Part shown: positions 40,501 to 58,539 of the stretch, in pieces
Position numbering within the stretch: position 1 is the first letter of the stretch
Layout: the number at the start of each line of letters is the position of its first letter
From: Trematomus loennbergii
Taxonomy: Eukaryota; Chordata; Actinopteri; Perciformes; Nototheniidae
Direction of reading: 5' to 3'
DNA: 64,000 nt
NCBI GenBank assembly: GCA_012861695.1
Contig: JAAOOA010000026.1
Span: 18,030,501-18,094,500 of the forward strand
Position numbers and translations under genes: made by a program
The notes under the pieces: model-generated
Databases searched by the model: none
The model's input: only the letters and a program-made list of their open reading frames with translations
What the model was told of the DNA's origin: nothing

Positions 40501-41349
40501 TGTGTGATGCCTACAGACGGTTCAAGAGTTGAAGTCCATAGGTAGCAAGGTCTTCTCCCTGGCCCCGGGGCAAATGTTTTAGAAACACAGAGATCTAAAC
40601 TGGACATACTTTATTCACACTGCTGTTGTTGCAGTGATCTTAACATATTAAGTTATTACAATTACCATTATTGAGAAAGTAAAGCAAAGAAAAGTGTATA
40701 TAGTTGCTTTAAACAGTAAATAGGTGACGTGTGCCCCATGTCCCTGAAGACAATTTGTTGAAAACATTTGGAGTACACAGAAAATGACTCTCAGATTGGT
40801 GCTCAAAGAGGCTTTTAAGAGAAGAGCACCAAGGTTTTTTGTCATTACCACTAACAGATATCGAGAAATAAACGTGTTTCATTCAATTTAAGATGCTGTT
40901 AACACATGCCAAAAAGGCGAGCAGTTTAAGACCATTTTCCCTGGAGTTTCTGTTCAGCATTTCCTTCCTCAAAAGGGTTTTTTGTATGCGTGTTCAACTG
41001 GTGGGATAATAAGGGTGGTAGCCTTCTGCTCATTAGGGAAGCTGTTTTCTAAATTATCACAGGAGGAGGGAAGTTAAGTTGTAAACGCCTCGTAAACATC
41101 TCTCAGGAGTGGGCAAATAAGTTAACAAACATTTACATAACACTTCAAATCATTAAAAGAAATGCATAAATAATGCACATATTCCTTTGTATCTTCAGAT
41201 AAATTAAAACAGTATTAAAACAACATGTTGTGATAGGATAGGGTTATATAGGGTATCTCTTCGTATCACATACACAAAGTCAGCACATCCCACATATGAC
41301 CTCTAGTGGGACATGAGCTTGTGTGCATGTAAACGCTCTCTCAGCTGAT
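37582..41349. other. Intronic sequence, nothing recognised
   Basis: No exon or transposon end was identified. The 148-codon minus-strand ORF at 37954-38400 starts with a true ATG but shows no recognisable domain and no splice context. Confidence 0.5.
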
Positions 41350-41535
41350 GCACAGACCATAATTCATTCACCCAGACCACTTAGTCTTATTAGTCTACAA
41401 CAAAATATAAATATTTCAAAACCGTAAACAACAGAACAAACAGAGAAGCCACCGCGCACCATAACTCAGGCCCGGGCCACTTAGCGTTATTGTAAACCAA
41501 ATATTAAATATTTCAAACCATAAACTAAAACAAAC
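41350..41535. repeat. Diverged tandem duplication of about 90 bp
   Basis: Block 41350-41441 and block 41454-41535 share the order GCAC-ACCATAA-TCA, CCACTTAG-TTATT, AAATATTTCAAA-CC, TAAAC and ACAAAC. Copies differ by substitutions and small indels, so the duplication is old. Confidence 0.7.
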
Positions 41536-42419
<884 letters not shown>

Positions 42420-42640
42420 TCTTGATTTGTATCTATATGCAGGATCCAGCAGTCATCAGAGCTTTTTCACAATATTTTCTATTTAGGAAGACTAATTTGT
42501 TAGAAATAGTTTTGTTTTTTCATTTTCATTAGGGAAAAAAGCAGTTAGGGTTCACATGGGGTCATGATTTTTATATTATTTAACCCTAATGCACTTTGTG
42601 TGTTTTCTATTCTGCTAATTTGTATCTTGTTTCCTCTCCA

Positions 42641-42752
42641 TGAGATGTTTACATGCTTTCATTTTCAAAAAGCTCTTTATTGTTCTCATACTGCCTGTAT
42701 TTTCACCCGCTGTCTGAAACCAGAGCCCAGTCTGCTCTGATTGGTTAGGTAA
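42641..42752 (-). repeat. Interspersed repeat family R, copy 3 (reverse, 3' part)
   Basis: Read on the minus strand, it contains ACCAATCAGAGCAGACTGGG, CTCTGGTTTCAGACAG and GCAGTATGAGAACAATAAAG. These align with 32548-32650 of copy 2. Only the 3' part of the family is present. Confidence 0.7.
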
Positions 42753-42929
42753 CATCACTAATATTATATCATTATGAGGCTTCGTAGAGTTACATGATTG
42801 TTCGTTTTTTTGCTTCCCTGAACTCAAACAACACATTTTGAAATCTGAAACTACTTCTAAACTCACATTACCTTTTAGATACTCCCGAGGCTGCTACCAT
42901 AACATTATAGGGTTATCATTGATTCAAAG

Positions 42930-43240
42930 GAAGCATTTAGCACGTTTAATGTAATAACAGAGTGACAGATTGCTAGTGTCATTCTTGTTTCCTACGTAAT
43001 TATTGTCCTCGTTATTGATTACATTATCAGTTGTCAATATGCCACCTGACAGCTGCGCCTGTAAGCCTTTTGTTTTCTGTCACCCAAGGCCTTTATTTGA
43101 ATTATTATGGCCTGGAAGTGCTATTGATTGGAAAGTGAAGGGATCTGGTTTAAATTATTCCGGCTGATTCTGGATTTCATGGACGTGATTGGTTCTTAAT
43201 TTTATCCCCAGATGGTGCGCTTGCTATGGGTTTGTCGTCC
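42930..43240. promoter_or_regulatory. Candidate conserved non-coding element (by texture)
   Basis: Repeat-free sequence with closely spaced motif-like words: CTACGTAATTATTGTCC, GTTATTGATTACATTATCAG, CCACCTGACAGCTGCGCCTG and CCTTTTGTT. It has the look of a developmental enhancer, but there is no alignment to support it. Confidence 0.3.
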
Positions 43241-43250
43241 TCATCTCTGG

Positions 43251-43251
<1 letters not shown>

Positions 43252-43280
<29 letters not shown>
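43252..43280 (+). repeat. (CA)n array, 29 bp
   Basis: Uninterrupted CA run on the + strand. Confidence 0.95.
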
Positions 43281-43282
<2 letters not shown>

Positions 43283-44744
43283 TATCTTATTTACCACTTT
43301 CCCCTGCAGTTGCAGTTGACATAATTCTCCATAATTAGTTTAGCCGAGGCTACTCTTCTGTTTTTAATGGGGAAATGATTTCACCGCATCAGCACAGAGG
43401 TTTGGGAAAGTTCACGCAGCCACTCGATATCTCAAACTCTCAACTTGTGTGTGTGTTTGTGCATTTCTGAGTGACTGCTCCGAGTCTACTTGTTTGTGTT
43501 TGCGAAGTGTGTTTTTTTTGGGATTCTGTTTTGAATGCGATAATGACTTATTGATCTGACGGCAAATTAATTTGTCACCATGAGAGTCTGCTTGATGGTT
43601 AGTACGTGCCGCCTTTCTTTGCTCTTGTTCACTTTGTCTTACTCTCACTGTCTGTTGCCGCTCCAGGCTCCAGTTTGGCCTGTCATTCCTCCGACTGCCT
43701 TTCTCTTTAATTCCCCCTCTCTTTCCCTCCGACCAAACGACAGACTTCCCCATTGATGTGGCTGTGCTGTGATATCCGAAGGAAAGCAATCTGTCTTGTG
43801 TGATTTTGTGGTCAGAAGTTAGAGTTTCGTGCAGCGTTAGCCATTGTACAAGTGCCCACATCCTGCGTCTATCCCACTTCTCTGCTCTCCACCATGAAAC
43901 CGCGGTGGAAGGCCACCATATCCTGCAGCCATCCTCCATGATAACCGCAGCTGTTTCCAAATGATTCCTCATGACGGCGGAGTAAAGGAGGTAGCAGGGC
44001 CGCATAAAATGAAGCACTTTGAAAAATTAAGGCAATTTACAATTTTCAGATTTGCTTAAATCATTTCACTTTGTTGGCTTTCAGCGTGACAGGTTTTTTT
44101 AATATGAGCTTTCTTTCATGTGTGATCATTTCACATTCTTTCATCTTTTGCATTTAATAACAGGAAGTGCTTTTTAACAAAGTTGTTTGTGTCATAGAGA
44201 CTATATAAATAAGTGGATTGAACCTCTCGATGGCCACTTCCTCCACTTTTTGTGTATTTACTAGGTTTGCTATGATACATGTTAATATTTTCACACAGCA
44301 TCTCTTGTAAAAGCCTCAGCATCATGTCGAAAAACTATAAATTATGATCAGACCACTGTTTGTGAGGGAACCAACATTAAGCCTCTCTGCACGATGACAG
44401 AATAAAATAGTAACAGTTCAGTGAGACGTGACATTATTATTTAAACATTTGAACAAAACAATTCAGTTATGTTGTGCTGTTGCTATGCAACCTGTACATG
44501 AGTAGTGATATGATGATCAAACAATAAGTGAGCTCAGTATGGAAGTATCATACAACTAATTATCTCTTTAGAAATGCAAATCAATCACATTTGCATATCT
44601 CATCCACTTGAAGTGCAAACACTTCTTGCTTTGGACAGAGCACTCAATCAACAGCTATCAATTTGACTTAGAATGATTGACTTTATCCTCCAATAAGGTA
44701 TGATTCAATTTTGGTTTCTTGTTTTTTTAAAGTATTTTTGTCAA

Positions 44745-44905
44745 AAGTATAACTTGCTGATTTTCATGAAACTTGGTGGTAGGGTGTAGCAGAGGTCTAG
44801 AACTAAGTCATTTCATTTTGGAGGCAACCTGAATAAGGGGTTGGACACACGCATTATTTTTCACCTATGAAAGCACCCTTGGCGGAGATCTAACGTAATT
44901 GAAAC
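44745..44905 (+). repeat. Interspersed teleost repeat copy 2 (CATGAAACTTRGTGG family)
   Basis: It contains ACTTGCTGATTTTCATGAAA, CTTGGTGGTAGGGTG, GCATTATTTTTCACC and GCACCCTTGGCGGAG. The last block is the usual 3' part of this fish repeat, which the copy at 15828 does not show. Copies are diverged and without target duplications. Confidence 0.6.
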
Positions 44906-45352
44906 TCTTTATTTTTTTATCGCACATGAAATTAGCCCTAAAAATATAAGAAAAATCTGCAAATCCTCACATTTCGATAGTTAGAACTTTGGCAAGTAAT
45001 AGCTAGTATACCATAGTTGGTGTAGAAGGTACTCAACAGTTCAGGAAAGGATGCATTGCACTAATTCTTAATATGTCGCTTTCAATGGATGGTGGCAGCC
45101 CTCGATAAGATTAAGATCAATAACAGGTGTAGTTTCCCTTTACTTGCTTATTACTCTGCCTATAGTGCAAAAAGGTTGAGTCCTAAACTGTGAGACCTGT
45201 GGAAAACCGCTGCAGGAAAACGTTCTCCTTCTAGGTTTCGGGAGGGGGGGTGTCGTCAGATTCCTCTAAAGGAGATTAATGAAAGGAGTACAAACGGAGA
45301 AGGAGGGGACAGACGGAGGGATGAGAGAGAGGCCGCGAGGGGGTGGTGTGTG

Positions 45353-48012
<2,660 letters not shown>

Positions 48013-48045
<33 letters not shown>
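48013..48045 (+). repeat. (CA)n array, 33 bp
   Basis: Uninterrupted CA run on the + strand, about 780 bp before GT array E. Confidence 0.95.
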
Positions 48046-48047
<2 letters not shown>

Positions 48048-48823
48048 TAGGCATGAACTTACACAGGGAGACACTTGCAAAAAGAAGGGACCAGATAGCA
48101 GAAAAGATAGGAGGTGAGAGTTGAAGAAATTGGTAAGCTGCAGAGAGGAGACAATGTGAGAAGAGATAGGAAGAAAACCACTTTCTGAGCGGACCACCTG
48201 CCACCATTGTCAAACAACCTCAGTGATTCTAATTCCTGTTGATCGAAAAAGAGAATGACAGAATTGGTGAAGGCTCATGCCTGGTGAACCGATACCAAAT
48301 CATCATATTAGCATATCATGTTTTTTTAATATATAAAAGGAAATATGAGTGTTACATAAATGCAGGAAACGTAAAAAGTACAATATGTGCTCAGAGTATA
48401 AAAATAAAGGAGCATCAAATGGTAATACTCCAATATAGGATTGAATACATCTACCCAGTTACGTTCCACCATTGGACACAATAAGCAAAGATGACCTCAC
48501 TTCCTCTCCATCATTGTGTCCTTAATAACATCTGTGTTTAGGATATTCAACTAGACCACATATTTATATATTTAAAAAAAAAGACCAGGAGTTAAATAGC
48601 ATGAAGTGAGTTAAGTTAAACAATGTTTTATACTTGACAGTACTGGTATATATTCCCTATTCCTCCTCACAGTGTATTATGTATTTACCGTATAAAATGA
48701 AGCATCATAAGTGATGCCCAGAGGAGACAGAAAAGCTCTTTCCAATTTTCCAAGCGAGTGTTTCTCTAGAGAAGGAGAGCGCGACTCAGCAGGCTCTCAT
48801 CCTCCACTCTTCTTTACACTCTC

Positions 48824-48982
<159 letters not shown>

Positions 48983-49511
48983 TTTTACTCTCATATGCAT
49001 GCCTGTGTGGCTCACCCACACAGCAGTAAATTCTGTTATCCTTGGGGGTCCGACTGTGCAAGGATTACACTGGCATCCCACTCTGGTTTCAAAACACAAA
49101 CAAACACGAGTACACACACACCTCCACATAGACACGCATTCCAAAGCATACCTGTGAAACACACACTCTACGTGTACACACACACTCGTCCGCGCACAGC
49201 ATCTTGGCTCTGCCACGGCTCTGCTTTTCAATTTTCAGCTCAATTACATTCCACTGTTACCTATTCTAAGCCTAGATCCCTCTTTTCCCGCAGGACACAC
49301 ACACACAAACATGCACTCGCACATCCTTATTTAACAATTCTGCATCCCACTTAAGCCTAAGAATGTGTGGCCCGACTCAACTTTTACTGAAAGTGAGAAT
49401 CACCTGCTACTGTGGAGACTTTTAAGAAGTTTTGGGACGCTAAGATTTAACAAGGCTGGATTGTGGGGACTTGTCCTGTTGCTGCATGTAGAATACATCA
49501 AAGAACAAGAA

Positions 49512-49700
49512 TTAAAGGGGCTTTATTATGCTTTTTGGGGTTTTCCCTTTACTTTACTGTAGTGGGTTTTTGTGTGCATGTAAACGGTCTGCAGAGGCTA
49601 AAATCCCTGTGTTCCCCCACATGTTTAGAGGCCTAACAATTAGCATAATAAATCCTCTTTTAAGAAGAAGTGTTTGTTTGCGTTGTTTCTTACCAATAGC
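49512..49700 (+). repeat. Interspersed repeat family R, copy 4 (5' part)
   Basis: It starts TTAAAGGGGCTTTATTATGC and continues TTTTTGGGGTTTTCCC, CTGTAGTGGG and GTGCATGTAAACGGTCTGCA. The TTAA at the very start gives the likely left end of family R and hints at a TTAA target. The 3' blocks seen in copies 2 and 3 are absent. Confidence 0.65.
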
Positions 49701-50141
49701 ATCCCTTCAAGGCCAGAGGAAAACCTAATATTCCAGGATAAAAGGCCACGCAGCACAGCCCGATATAATTCAAAATAAAAGTCCCATTCATTTTACAAAC
49801 CACAAACGAAAAATCTTTCATGGCAAACTGTCAGAACAAATATGAAGAAGTATGACAATAAATCTCAGAATGAAAAATATGCTCCGAATCTCCGAATATT
49901 TCATTAAAACAAAGCCCCCGAAGTGAAGCAACATTTTCTTTTCGAGTCTGCTTTTAATCAAATTCTCATGATGGAGTAAAGGCAGCTGCTGTTTCTGCAT
50001 GGCAATAGAAGGACACCATCAGTGAAGCTGGCAACATTTGTTTCATAAGTCCATAAAAAAATCTGTTTCAAAACCAACATGTGACCTCATCATAAATGTG
50101 CTTTTAGTTGAAATCAATCTCAGTCTTCTTTAAAAAAAGAT

Positions 50142-50167
50142 ACACACACACACACACACACACACAC
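50142..50167 (+). repeat. (CA)n array, 26 bp, inverted relative to array F
   Basis: A CA run 126 bp upstream of GT array F and complementary to it. Confidence 0.95.
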
Positions 50168-50292
50168 TCACTCTCCCCCTGGTCCTAATAGCATTGCAGG
50201 CGAGCGTACAAAGAGAACAAACAACCATGTAATGTGGCGGTTCCCTCTCATTGACACTGGGCACTGGAATGCAACACGGGGGGCGAGGGGAC

Positions 50293-50498
<206 letters not shown>

Positions 50499-50500
<2 letters not shown>

Positions 50501-52506
50501 CATCCTGTCAGATTAGCCCTAATGATTAGCATTACTGAGAACTGACAGCAAGAGGAAGGAACAATGAGTGTCATTTATCCTCTTTTTCTCTCTCTTGCCC
50601 ACTCACTTTCTTTTTTAGCTCTGTTCCTTGCTTTTAATCTCTGACCCCCCCTCACCACCACCCCCATGTCTCCTTCACCGTCTGCCTGCCTCGCGCTTCA
50701 TGTTTTGATTCCCATGTGGTGTACACTTTGCAATGTAAAATAGAAAGAAGAAGACTTTCTATCACCAAAAATATGTAAAAAGTGACACACACACTTCCAA
50801 CCACGCATACATTTAGACCATTAAAAACTGTTTGGCTGAATTAATATAATGACAGGTTACCATCTCAAAGCCCTGTAATAATGAGGCGCTGTGCTCAAAT
50901 AGAGCGGTTTATAATCAGCTAATGATAAGTCATGAGGGTTGAGGTTGAAATCGGTGGATACCCATGATTTGAACTCACCACAGAAGAAGGGAAGGGGGGA
51001 GGTGAAAGAGATAAATGATTATGGAGAAGGCGAAACAAAAAGGGACATGAGAAGATATTGAAGGCCTGATAACATACAGAGATCTTTTCCCCGCCTCCAG
51101 GTTTTTAAATATTGATCTTCTTGGGATTTACGCAGCATTTGAGTCTTTGAAAAATAACTCTGTGTCAGAGATTTAGCATCTATCGATGACATCTAGCTAA
51201 ATTTATACAGCCTATAAGTACATAGGCTGACTGAAAAGGTCTTGCCATTTCTACTCAAAGGGAAGGAACAAAATGCAATGCATGCATCTAAATAAATAAG
51301 ACAATTTGTGTCAAGTATAGAGATGGATATCGATAAAAGATACAACCAACATGGTGATAAATGATGAAAAACATTTGTCAGTGGCTCAAATGATATTTAA
51401 ACGTTGCTTATGTATTGCAACATACTGAAACTACTACATCTGATAGTGTACGAGCAAAGAAGCAATGACTGTGTTAGAGTTTCAACAAAGTTTCCTTCAT
51501 CATAACATAAATCCTTCAGGGAATAAGTGAAAACAAGCTCATATTTTCTATTAAGGATGGTGTTTTTGCTTAGATCTCTCCCCAATGTTGTTATATCACA
51601 AAATCAACCTCAGGAGGTAGAGTTGGCTGGAGTACGAGGGGAATAAAAGCAGTGGAAGGGAGAGGATCTTAAAAAAAAACCCTCTAAACTGAATCCAAGG
51701 CTTGTGTGTTTGCTTTTATTTTCTGTTGAATCCAAACAGGCCTCAGAGGAATGAGGAGAGGTGTGATAAGAGCATCCTGTTGTGGTTGTGCCTGTGCCAA
51801 AATGCTGAGGGAATGACATCACGTCTGTTTCTCCTTTTAAACATGTAGATGGACTCCCATTTGCTTTATAGCTTCAATTAAGCCCTTCTACTGGCCTGTT
51901 CTTGCTTTCAGGGCTGGAAAGTTAGGGACATTTTGTCTCAAGGGCGAGGGGAATTTAATTTTATGAATGCACTATCTGCTTTTGAATCTTTACGGAAGGA
52001 CACTTAACGACGTATTGGATGGGTTGCATCCTTTATTCTTCTCGGTGTCATTTTCTTGTTGACAAGCAATAAATCACTTCTTTTATGCACAGGGACCAGG
52101 TCATTCTACTCTGAGCTGAATACAAAAAAAGACTGCGAATGGAAACGTTTCAGCATCTGCAACAACACAGCATTTCATTCTAAATGTACATACATATTAT
52201 ATATTTAATTGTTTTATTTAAAACAGTTTGTTATTAACATTTAAAGCAGAATATTATAAAGTAACAATATAATTACCATGCTCGCACTCACACATATAGT
52301 ACATGAAGTGGCTATGCCTCTAGTGGCCATCATACGTATTATATAGAAATAAGGAGATGTTATTTTAAAAAAAACATTGAGTGGATGGATCGGTAAAAAT
52401 AAACGTATCATTAGAGATTGCTCTTCCTATAATGTTGAAAATCAACAGTTAACGTTGCTTTTTGACTGAATGTGTATTATTTCACCACCATACTGATAAT
52501 CACAGC
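50499..52506. other. Intronic sequence, nothing recognised
   Basis: No exon or transposon end was identified. Confidence 0.5.
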
Positions 52507-52896
52507 TTAAAGGTGGGGGTATGTAATTCACTTCAGAAACACTTTGTTATATTCCATGGAATGCTCTTAACATCCCGATAGCAATGAATACATAAATGCT
52601 TTGACAATAAATACATACAAAAATGTCATCTGTGGAAGCCGTGGCGCTGTAAAAAGCACGACCAATCATTTGAGCCGGCCCGGCTAAAATAACTGGATGG
52701 CCTACCTGCCTGTCAGCCTTCCATCTCGTGCACAAACTTATCTCGTGCCCTCATTGGTCATGTGCACGTTCGTGTGTGTTGGAGGAGGGGCTCTGTAAGG
52801 AAGTCTGAAGGAAGGGGCAGATTTGTTTCGGCTGCGTAGTTTCAAATTCTAGCGCACTCGAGCTGGTTTCTCCATTCTTACCTACCCTACCTTTAA
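52507..52896. mobile_element. Short piggyBac-like MITE with TTAA ends
   Basis: The left end TTAAAGGTGGGGGTATGTAA at 52507 and the right end, which reads TTAAAGGTAGGGTAGGTAAG on the minus strand from 52896, form imperfect terminal inverted repeats. Both are bounded by TTAA, the target used by piggyBac elements. The element is 390 bp including the TTAA at each end. The interior includes TCTCGTGCCCTCATTGGTCA and a CTCGAGCTGGTTTCTCCATT block, which I recall from a common fish repeat. No transposase is encoded. Confidence 0.8.
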
Positions 52897-55438
52897 CTCT
52901 GAGCCACCAGGGAGGACAGATGCTCCAACAAAACGACTGATTCTGTATTATTCTGAACTGATTGAGTGAAAACAGGGATTGAATTGTATCAGTCCATTCT
53001 GTCAATTAATTGATAAAGTTTATTCCAATGGGTAACAGCCACATACAAAGAATGTTTTCATTTGAATAGGGGTAAATGGTGTTTGTGTGTCAGCTCATAT
53101 TTAGTCAACCTGAACTTGTTTTTGTAGTTTTAGGATTAGTTGTACTCTATTTATTTGTTGCTCTTTGTTTTTATGCCACTGTAGCCTTGATATGGCGTGC
53201 CTCACAGGAAACAGAACTGCTTGATTAAAAAACAGTCACATTTTTCTTCTATTTGATGATCAGAATTGTGGTCTGGGTAAAGTTTATTTTTAGTCTTTTA
53301 CTGTGTAATGACAAAGGAGCCTTTTTCGTGATTTCTCGCTAGTCGTGAAAAAAAAAGGTTGTTTACGAACATATATCGCCATCGTTTCTTTCTATTAGAG
53401 GACATGAACAAGCATTGCGTATTGTTTATTAGTAATACTTCTTGCACCATGATACACAACTAAAAGTCCCTAAAAGATATTGAAGTACTGCCTTCCCTAT
53501 CTAGGAAAATGCCTGTTGACGGAGGTAATATTCTTTGAACCCGGTTAGGCAAACACTCGAGCTTCCCCTGTAGATCCAGGTTGAGTCTGTCCAAATGAAC
53601 CAGCATGCCAAATCTAAAATGAGTTTGGATGTGTACTCAGCCCTAATCTCTCCAAGCATGCGGCCTTTCCCCTCACACAGTAATGAGTTACTGCCACACA
53701 GTATCATTAGCTCACTTACTGACACATACATCATGTAAACGGCTCTAGTGTTAGCTATTTCTTGTGGATACTGTTGGGATGTCGCAAGGAGTTGAGATCT
53801 TCCAGAATGGTTGACCGGGGGCCAGTGCACAGCTGGTGTATGGAGGACTGAAATAACATTACAGTATCGCCAAGAATAACTGTTACAAGAACAGCCCCGA
53901 GATGTACCCAACTGCATAACATGCTGTCTCTTTCTGTGTTGGTTATGTATTGTGCTTGTGCTTTCAGGCAGTGACTGTGTGCCCTTTCTATCAGTAGATA
54001 TGTGAATCTGAAGGTTTCACATTGTGCGGGAGGAGCCTTTGTGCCTCCACAGTAACGTGACACCCTTCATAACTCCGTACAGAGAACAGGGTGCATGTAA
54101 AAAACAGCAAAAAGCAGCTGGCTGAATTCACAATAACGGCCTGGAGCTTTACAGGCCAGACACTTTTGATATCGCTCCATCTCTCCATCTTCCTGTCTAT
54201 CCGTCTGTCTGTCTAGCTTTTGAATCTGACAGATAAATCTAAAAGGAGTCAGCTGTTCGGATTCAGACGTTTGGGATTCGGGTGGTACCTGCCTGTCTCC
54301 TCTCTCACTCTCTTCCTCTGTGAGTGATGGCAGTTAGCTGCCGGTGCATGTGGCAGACTGACACCTCTGATTGGTCAATCCCTTCTTGTCACTCATTTCA
54401 CCGTCACGGACACCGCGGCTAAGAAGGCAATTGTCGTGGTAGTGACAGAGCCTCAGGCTATTATTGCCAAGGTGACACTAGAGCTTTACCTCTTAGAGAG
54501 ACTAGAGACAACTCAACTCACTTACATACTTACATTCCTATTTTGCAGGACAATGATTCCTACTGCTTAGTTTTGCTGACTGGAGTCTCTGTGATAAAAT
54601 GGCTATTTCTTGTAACATTAGTGAAGTAGCATTATGGCCGCCTGAATAGCTCTCCTCGTTATTCTAAGGCTTCACCAAAAGCTTTCTTAAAGTGTCTTGT
54701 TAAAAGTCATTGTGTTGATCGCCTTTTTAACCTTATCTTTGTTTCAGTAAAGAGTCTGGTGGTGTTTGTAGTCGAGGTGGCACTGAAAGAGAGTTTGTGT
54801 TTCTACGGAAGCCCTGAAGGCAATTAGTCAATTAAAATAGTTGTCATCCAAGTCTGTTCTAAATAGATTTTTTCTCCTGTGTTTATTGCTCGAGAACAGG
54901 TGGAAGAATATTTTTTCTATCAGGATAATTATTATTTTATTTTTCATCTGTGAATGTGTTACATTATAATGTTACCTGTAACATTATTGGGTACGATATG
55001 ATTATAACAAAAAACACTATTTTAAACTTACAATTATCCTGACTGGATAAAAAAATGTATATGAATGTTGCTTTTCACCTGTTCCACTGATGGACACCAT
55101 ATTCTTCATTAAATTGACATTGACTGGAAATGAATTTGAGTCCTCGGCTCAGGGACTGAGCTCCAGTACATTACATGGGCTGCCAACTAAACTAAGTGAG
55201 CCATATAAATCATTTTTAGTAAATGTTTTTCAAGGTAGAAAACAATTTAGGCCAGAAAATGAATCACCAGATACTGTATATATATTGTTTGCCTCCCAGG
55301 GCCTCGGTAGTATCTTCAGTAAAGTACAGCAACAGGCACCTGACACACAAAGTTATTGTCAAATTGACCAGATATATAGCGAAGAACAGAGTGAAAAACT
55401 TGGTCTGCCCTCCATCTTCCACTTGGAAAGTAAAAGGT
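52897..55438. other. Intronic sequence, nothing recognised
   Basis: No exon, RNA gene or repeat boundary was identified. The minus-strand ORF at 53501-53917 shows no domain. Confidence 0.5.
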
Positions 55439-55510
55439 TTTTACTTATCAACTCCTGATGCTCTCATAAGGTATTCATTCTCCTGTTATTCATTCATCTC
55501 TCACACACGA
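55439..55510 (+). repeat. 72-bp direct repeat, copy 1
   Basis: The block begins TTTTACTTATCAACTCCTGA and runs through CTCATAAGGTATTCAT to CATCTCTCACACACG. It recurs at 57051-57122 with only a few mismatches. Flanks of the two copies are unrelated by eye. Its origin is unknown; a short interspersed element or a local copy event are both possible. Confidence 0.85.
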
Positions 55511-57050
55511 CTATTGATGTATCTGGTTTTGAGTGTCACCGTGTATTACTTACAGTGTGCCAGGTGTTAGACTTCATACCATTTTGGCTCTGTGTTTGAC
55601 CTGCTGCAGCGCCCCTGACAAAGGCAATTATAAGACTTACCTTCTCCCTGTGCTGAGGGAGTTCAAACCCATTGGATCCCTAAAGTGACCACCATAAAAA
55701 ACATTATTTAAAATGTCTCACATTAATCTAGCTTGCTTCTATTTGTCCTTTTGAAGACATCATATTGACTGTAATTGCTGTGACAAAGAAAGGAATTGAA
55801 ACAGTTCCTTTCTTCGGTGCAGGCCTGAGAGGGTACAGCTTAAAGTAAAATTCCCAGTTTCACTAAGAAGATTACTTTTAAATGAATGAATCACTCGTGA
55901 GTGGCACTGCGCTCTTTCTCAACTTTCCTGGCAATCTTCACTAGCGCTGTCGAGACAAATAATAATGAAATATGGGAAGAATGAAGTAGCATGAAAGGAA
56001 TGCCTGGCCTCTCATAAGCTTCTGGATTCAATGCTACTAGTTTTTGCAGAGGTCTGGTGGAAGTTAAGCACACTAAGGACGACTGGATAACAGAGATATC
56101 AATATGAAATGTTCGACAATACAGCAAATGCATAGAGTTGTTATAAGTAGTTTAAGCATAGGGATGTGTTTTTTGTTTAGACTTATTCTATTTAAAGCAC
56201 CTCCCAACCTTCATTCAGGACGTGAATGAGCCATACTGTTAATATTAAAGGAGTAGAGATAAAAGAGAGAAGCAGAAAAAGCAAAGAAATCATCTGAATT
56301 TGTTGAAAAATTGCAGGGATTCAGATGGGAAAAGGGCCAGAGGGACACGTGGGATGGTGCACTGGGCAGTGAAAGAATTTGCTCTCCTGCTAAGAGATAA
56401 TAGCCGTCTCTCAAAAGACAAACAAATTCCCAGGCTGCCATTTGGACTCTGCAGCTACATTTTTTTATTAAAAAAAAGAAAGAAGACAGCATGGGATAAG
56501 CGTTTTGGGAATGGAAAAACCGTCCAATTCAAAGTCGTGTCATCAGGTCAAAACTCCGATTTCTACACACACAAATTGTATTGAATCTGGCCCATCAGGT
56601 GATTCTTGTATGCAGAAGGAAGGTAGGAAGAGGTTGAAAAGTCAAAACAAGGTGAGACGTGTTTCGAGGTGTGAAGCCGCTCGGGCAATCTTGTTTTATT
56701 TCCTGTGAAACGGGAGCTGTTATTCCCGAGCTTTGAGAAAGATTTGTGATGTCAGGTGGCTAAGTGAGCATGTGTGCATGAGAGAGTGAAAGACAGGCCT
56801 GGGGAGGGGTTATCTAAGAGTCCAGGTATAATGGTCGTTTCCTGTGTCTGACCCTGAGAGCAGCAGAGGTCAAAGCAAACCTTTCAAAACCTCTACTCTC
56901 ATACCTCTTTGCAGTCCTTTTTAAGAATAACCCCGTTTTATTACAGTTTGGATCTCATTTTTATACATTTGGCAATCTGTCTTTTGGTTTTGATGAATAC
57001 ATGAACAATATACCGCAACTTTTTTTTGTGTGGTTCCTTTCACCTTTGTC
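55511..57050. other. Intronic sequence between the two direct repeats
   Basis: AT-rich sequence with a poly-A-like run near 56465-56485. No exon recognised. Confidence 0.5.
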
Positions 57051-57122
57051 TTTTACTTATCAACTCCTGATGCTCTCATAAGGTATTCATCCTCCTTTAA
57101 TTCAGTCATCTCTCACACACGG
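57051..57122 (+). repeat. 72-bp direct repeat, copy 2
   Basis: Partner of the block at 55439-55510. It sits 47 bp before GT array G. Confidence 0.85.
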
Positions 57123-57166
57123 CTGTTTCCAATTGGCCCAGAGACATTCCTGGAATGCCAGGGCAT

Positions 57167-58539
<1,373 letters not shown>

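Noticed and set aside
53501..53917. 138-codon minus-strand ORF
   Set aside because: No recognisable domain, mixed composition and overlapping frames on the same strand; treated as chance.
55090..55570. Two overlapping ORFs (122 and 115 codons) in different frames on the + strand
   Set aside because: Neither shows a domain; the second runs into the 72-bp direct repeat. No splice sites fit a CNTFR module.
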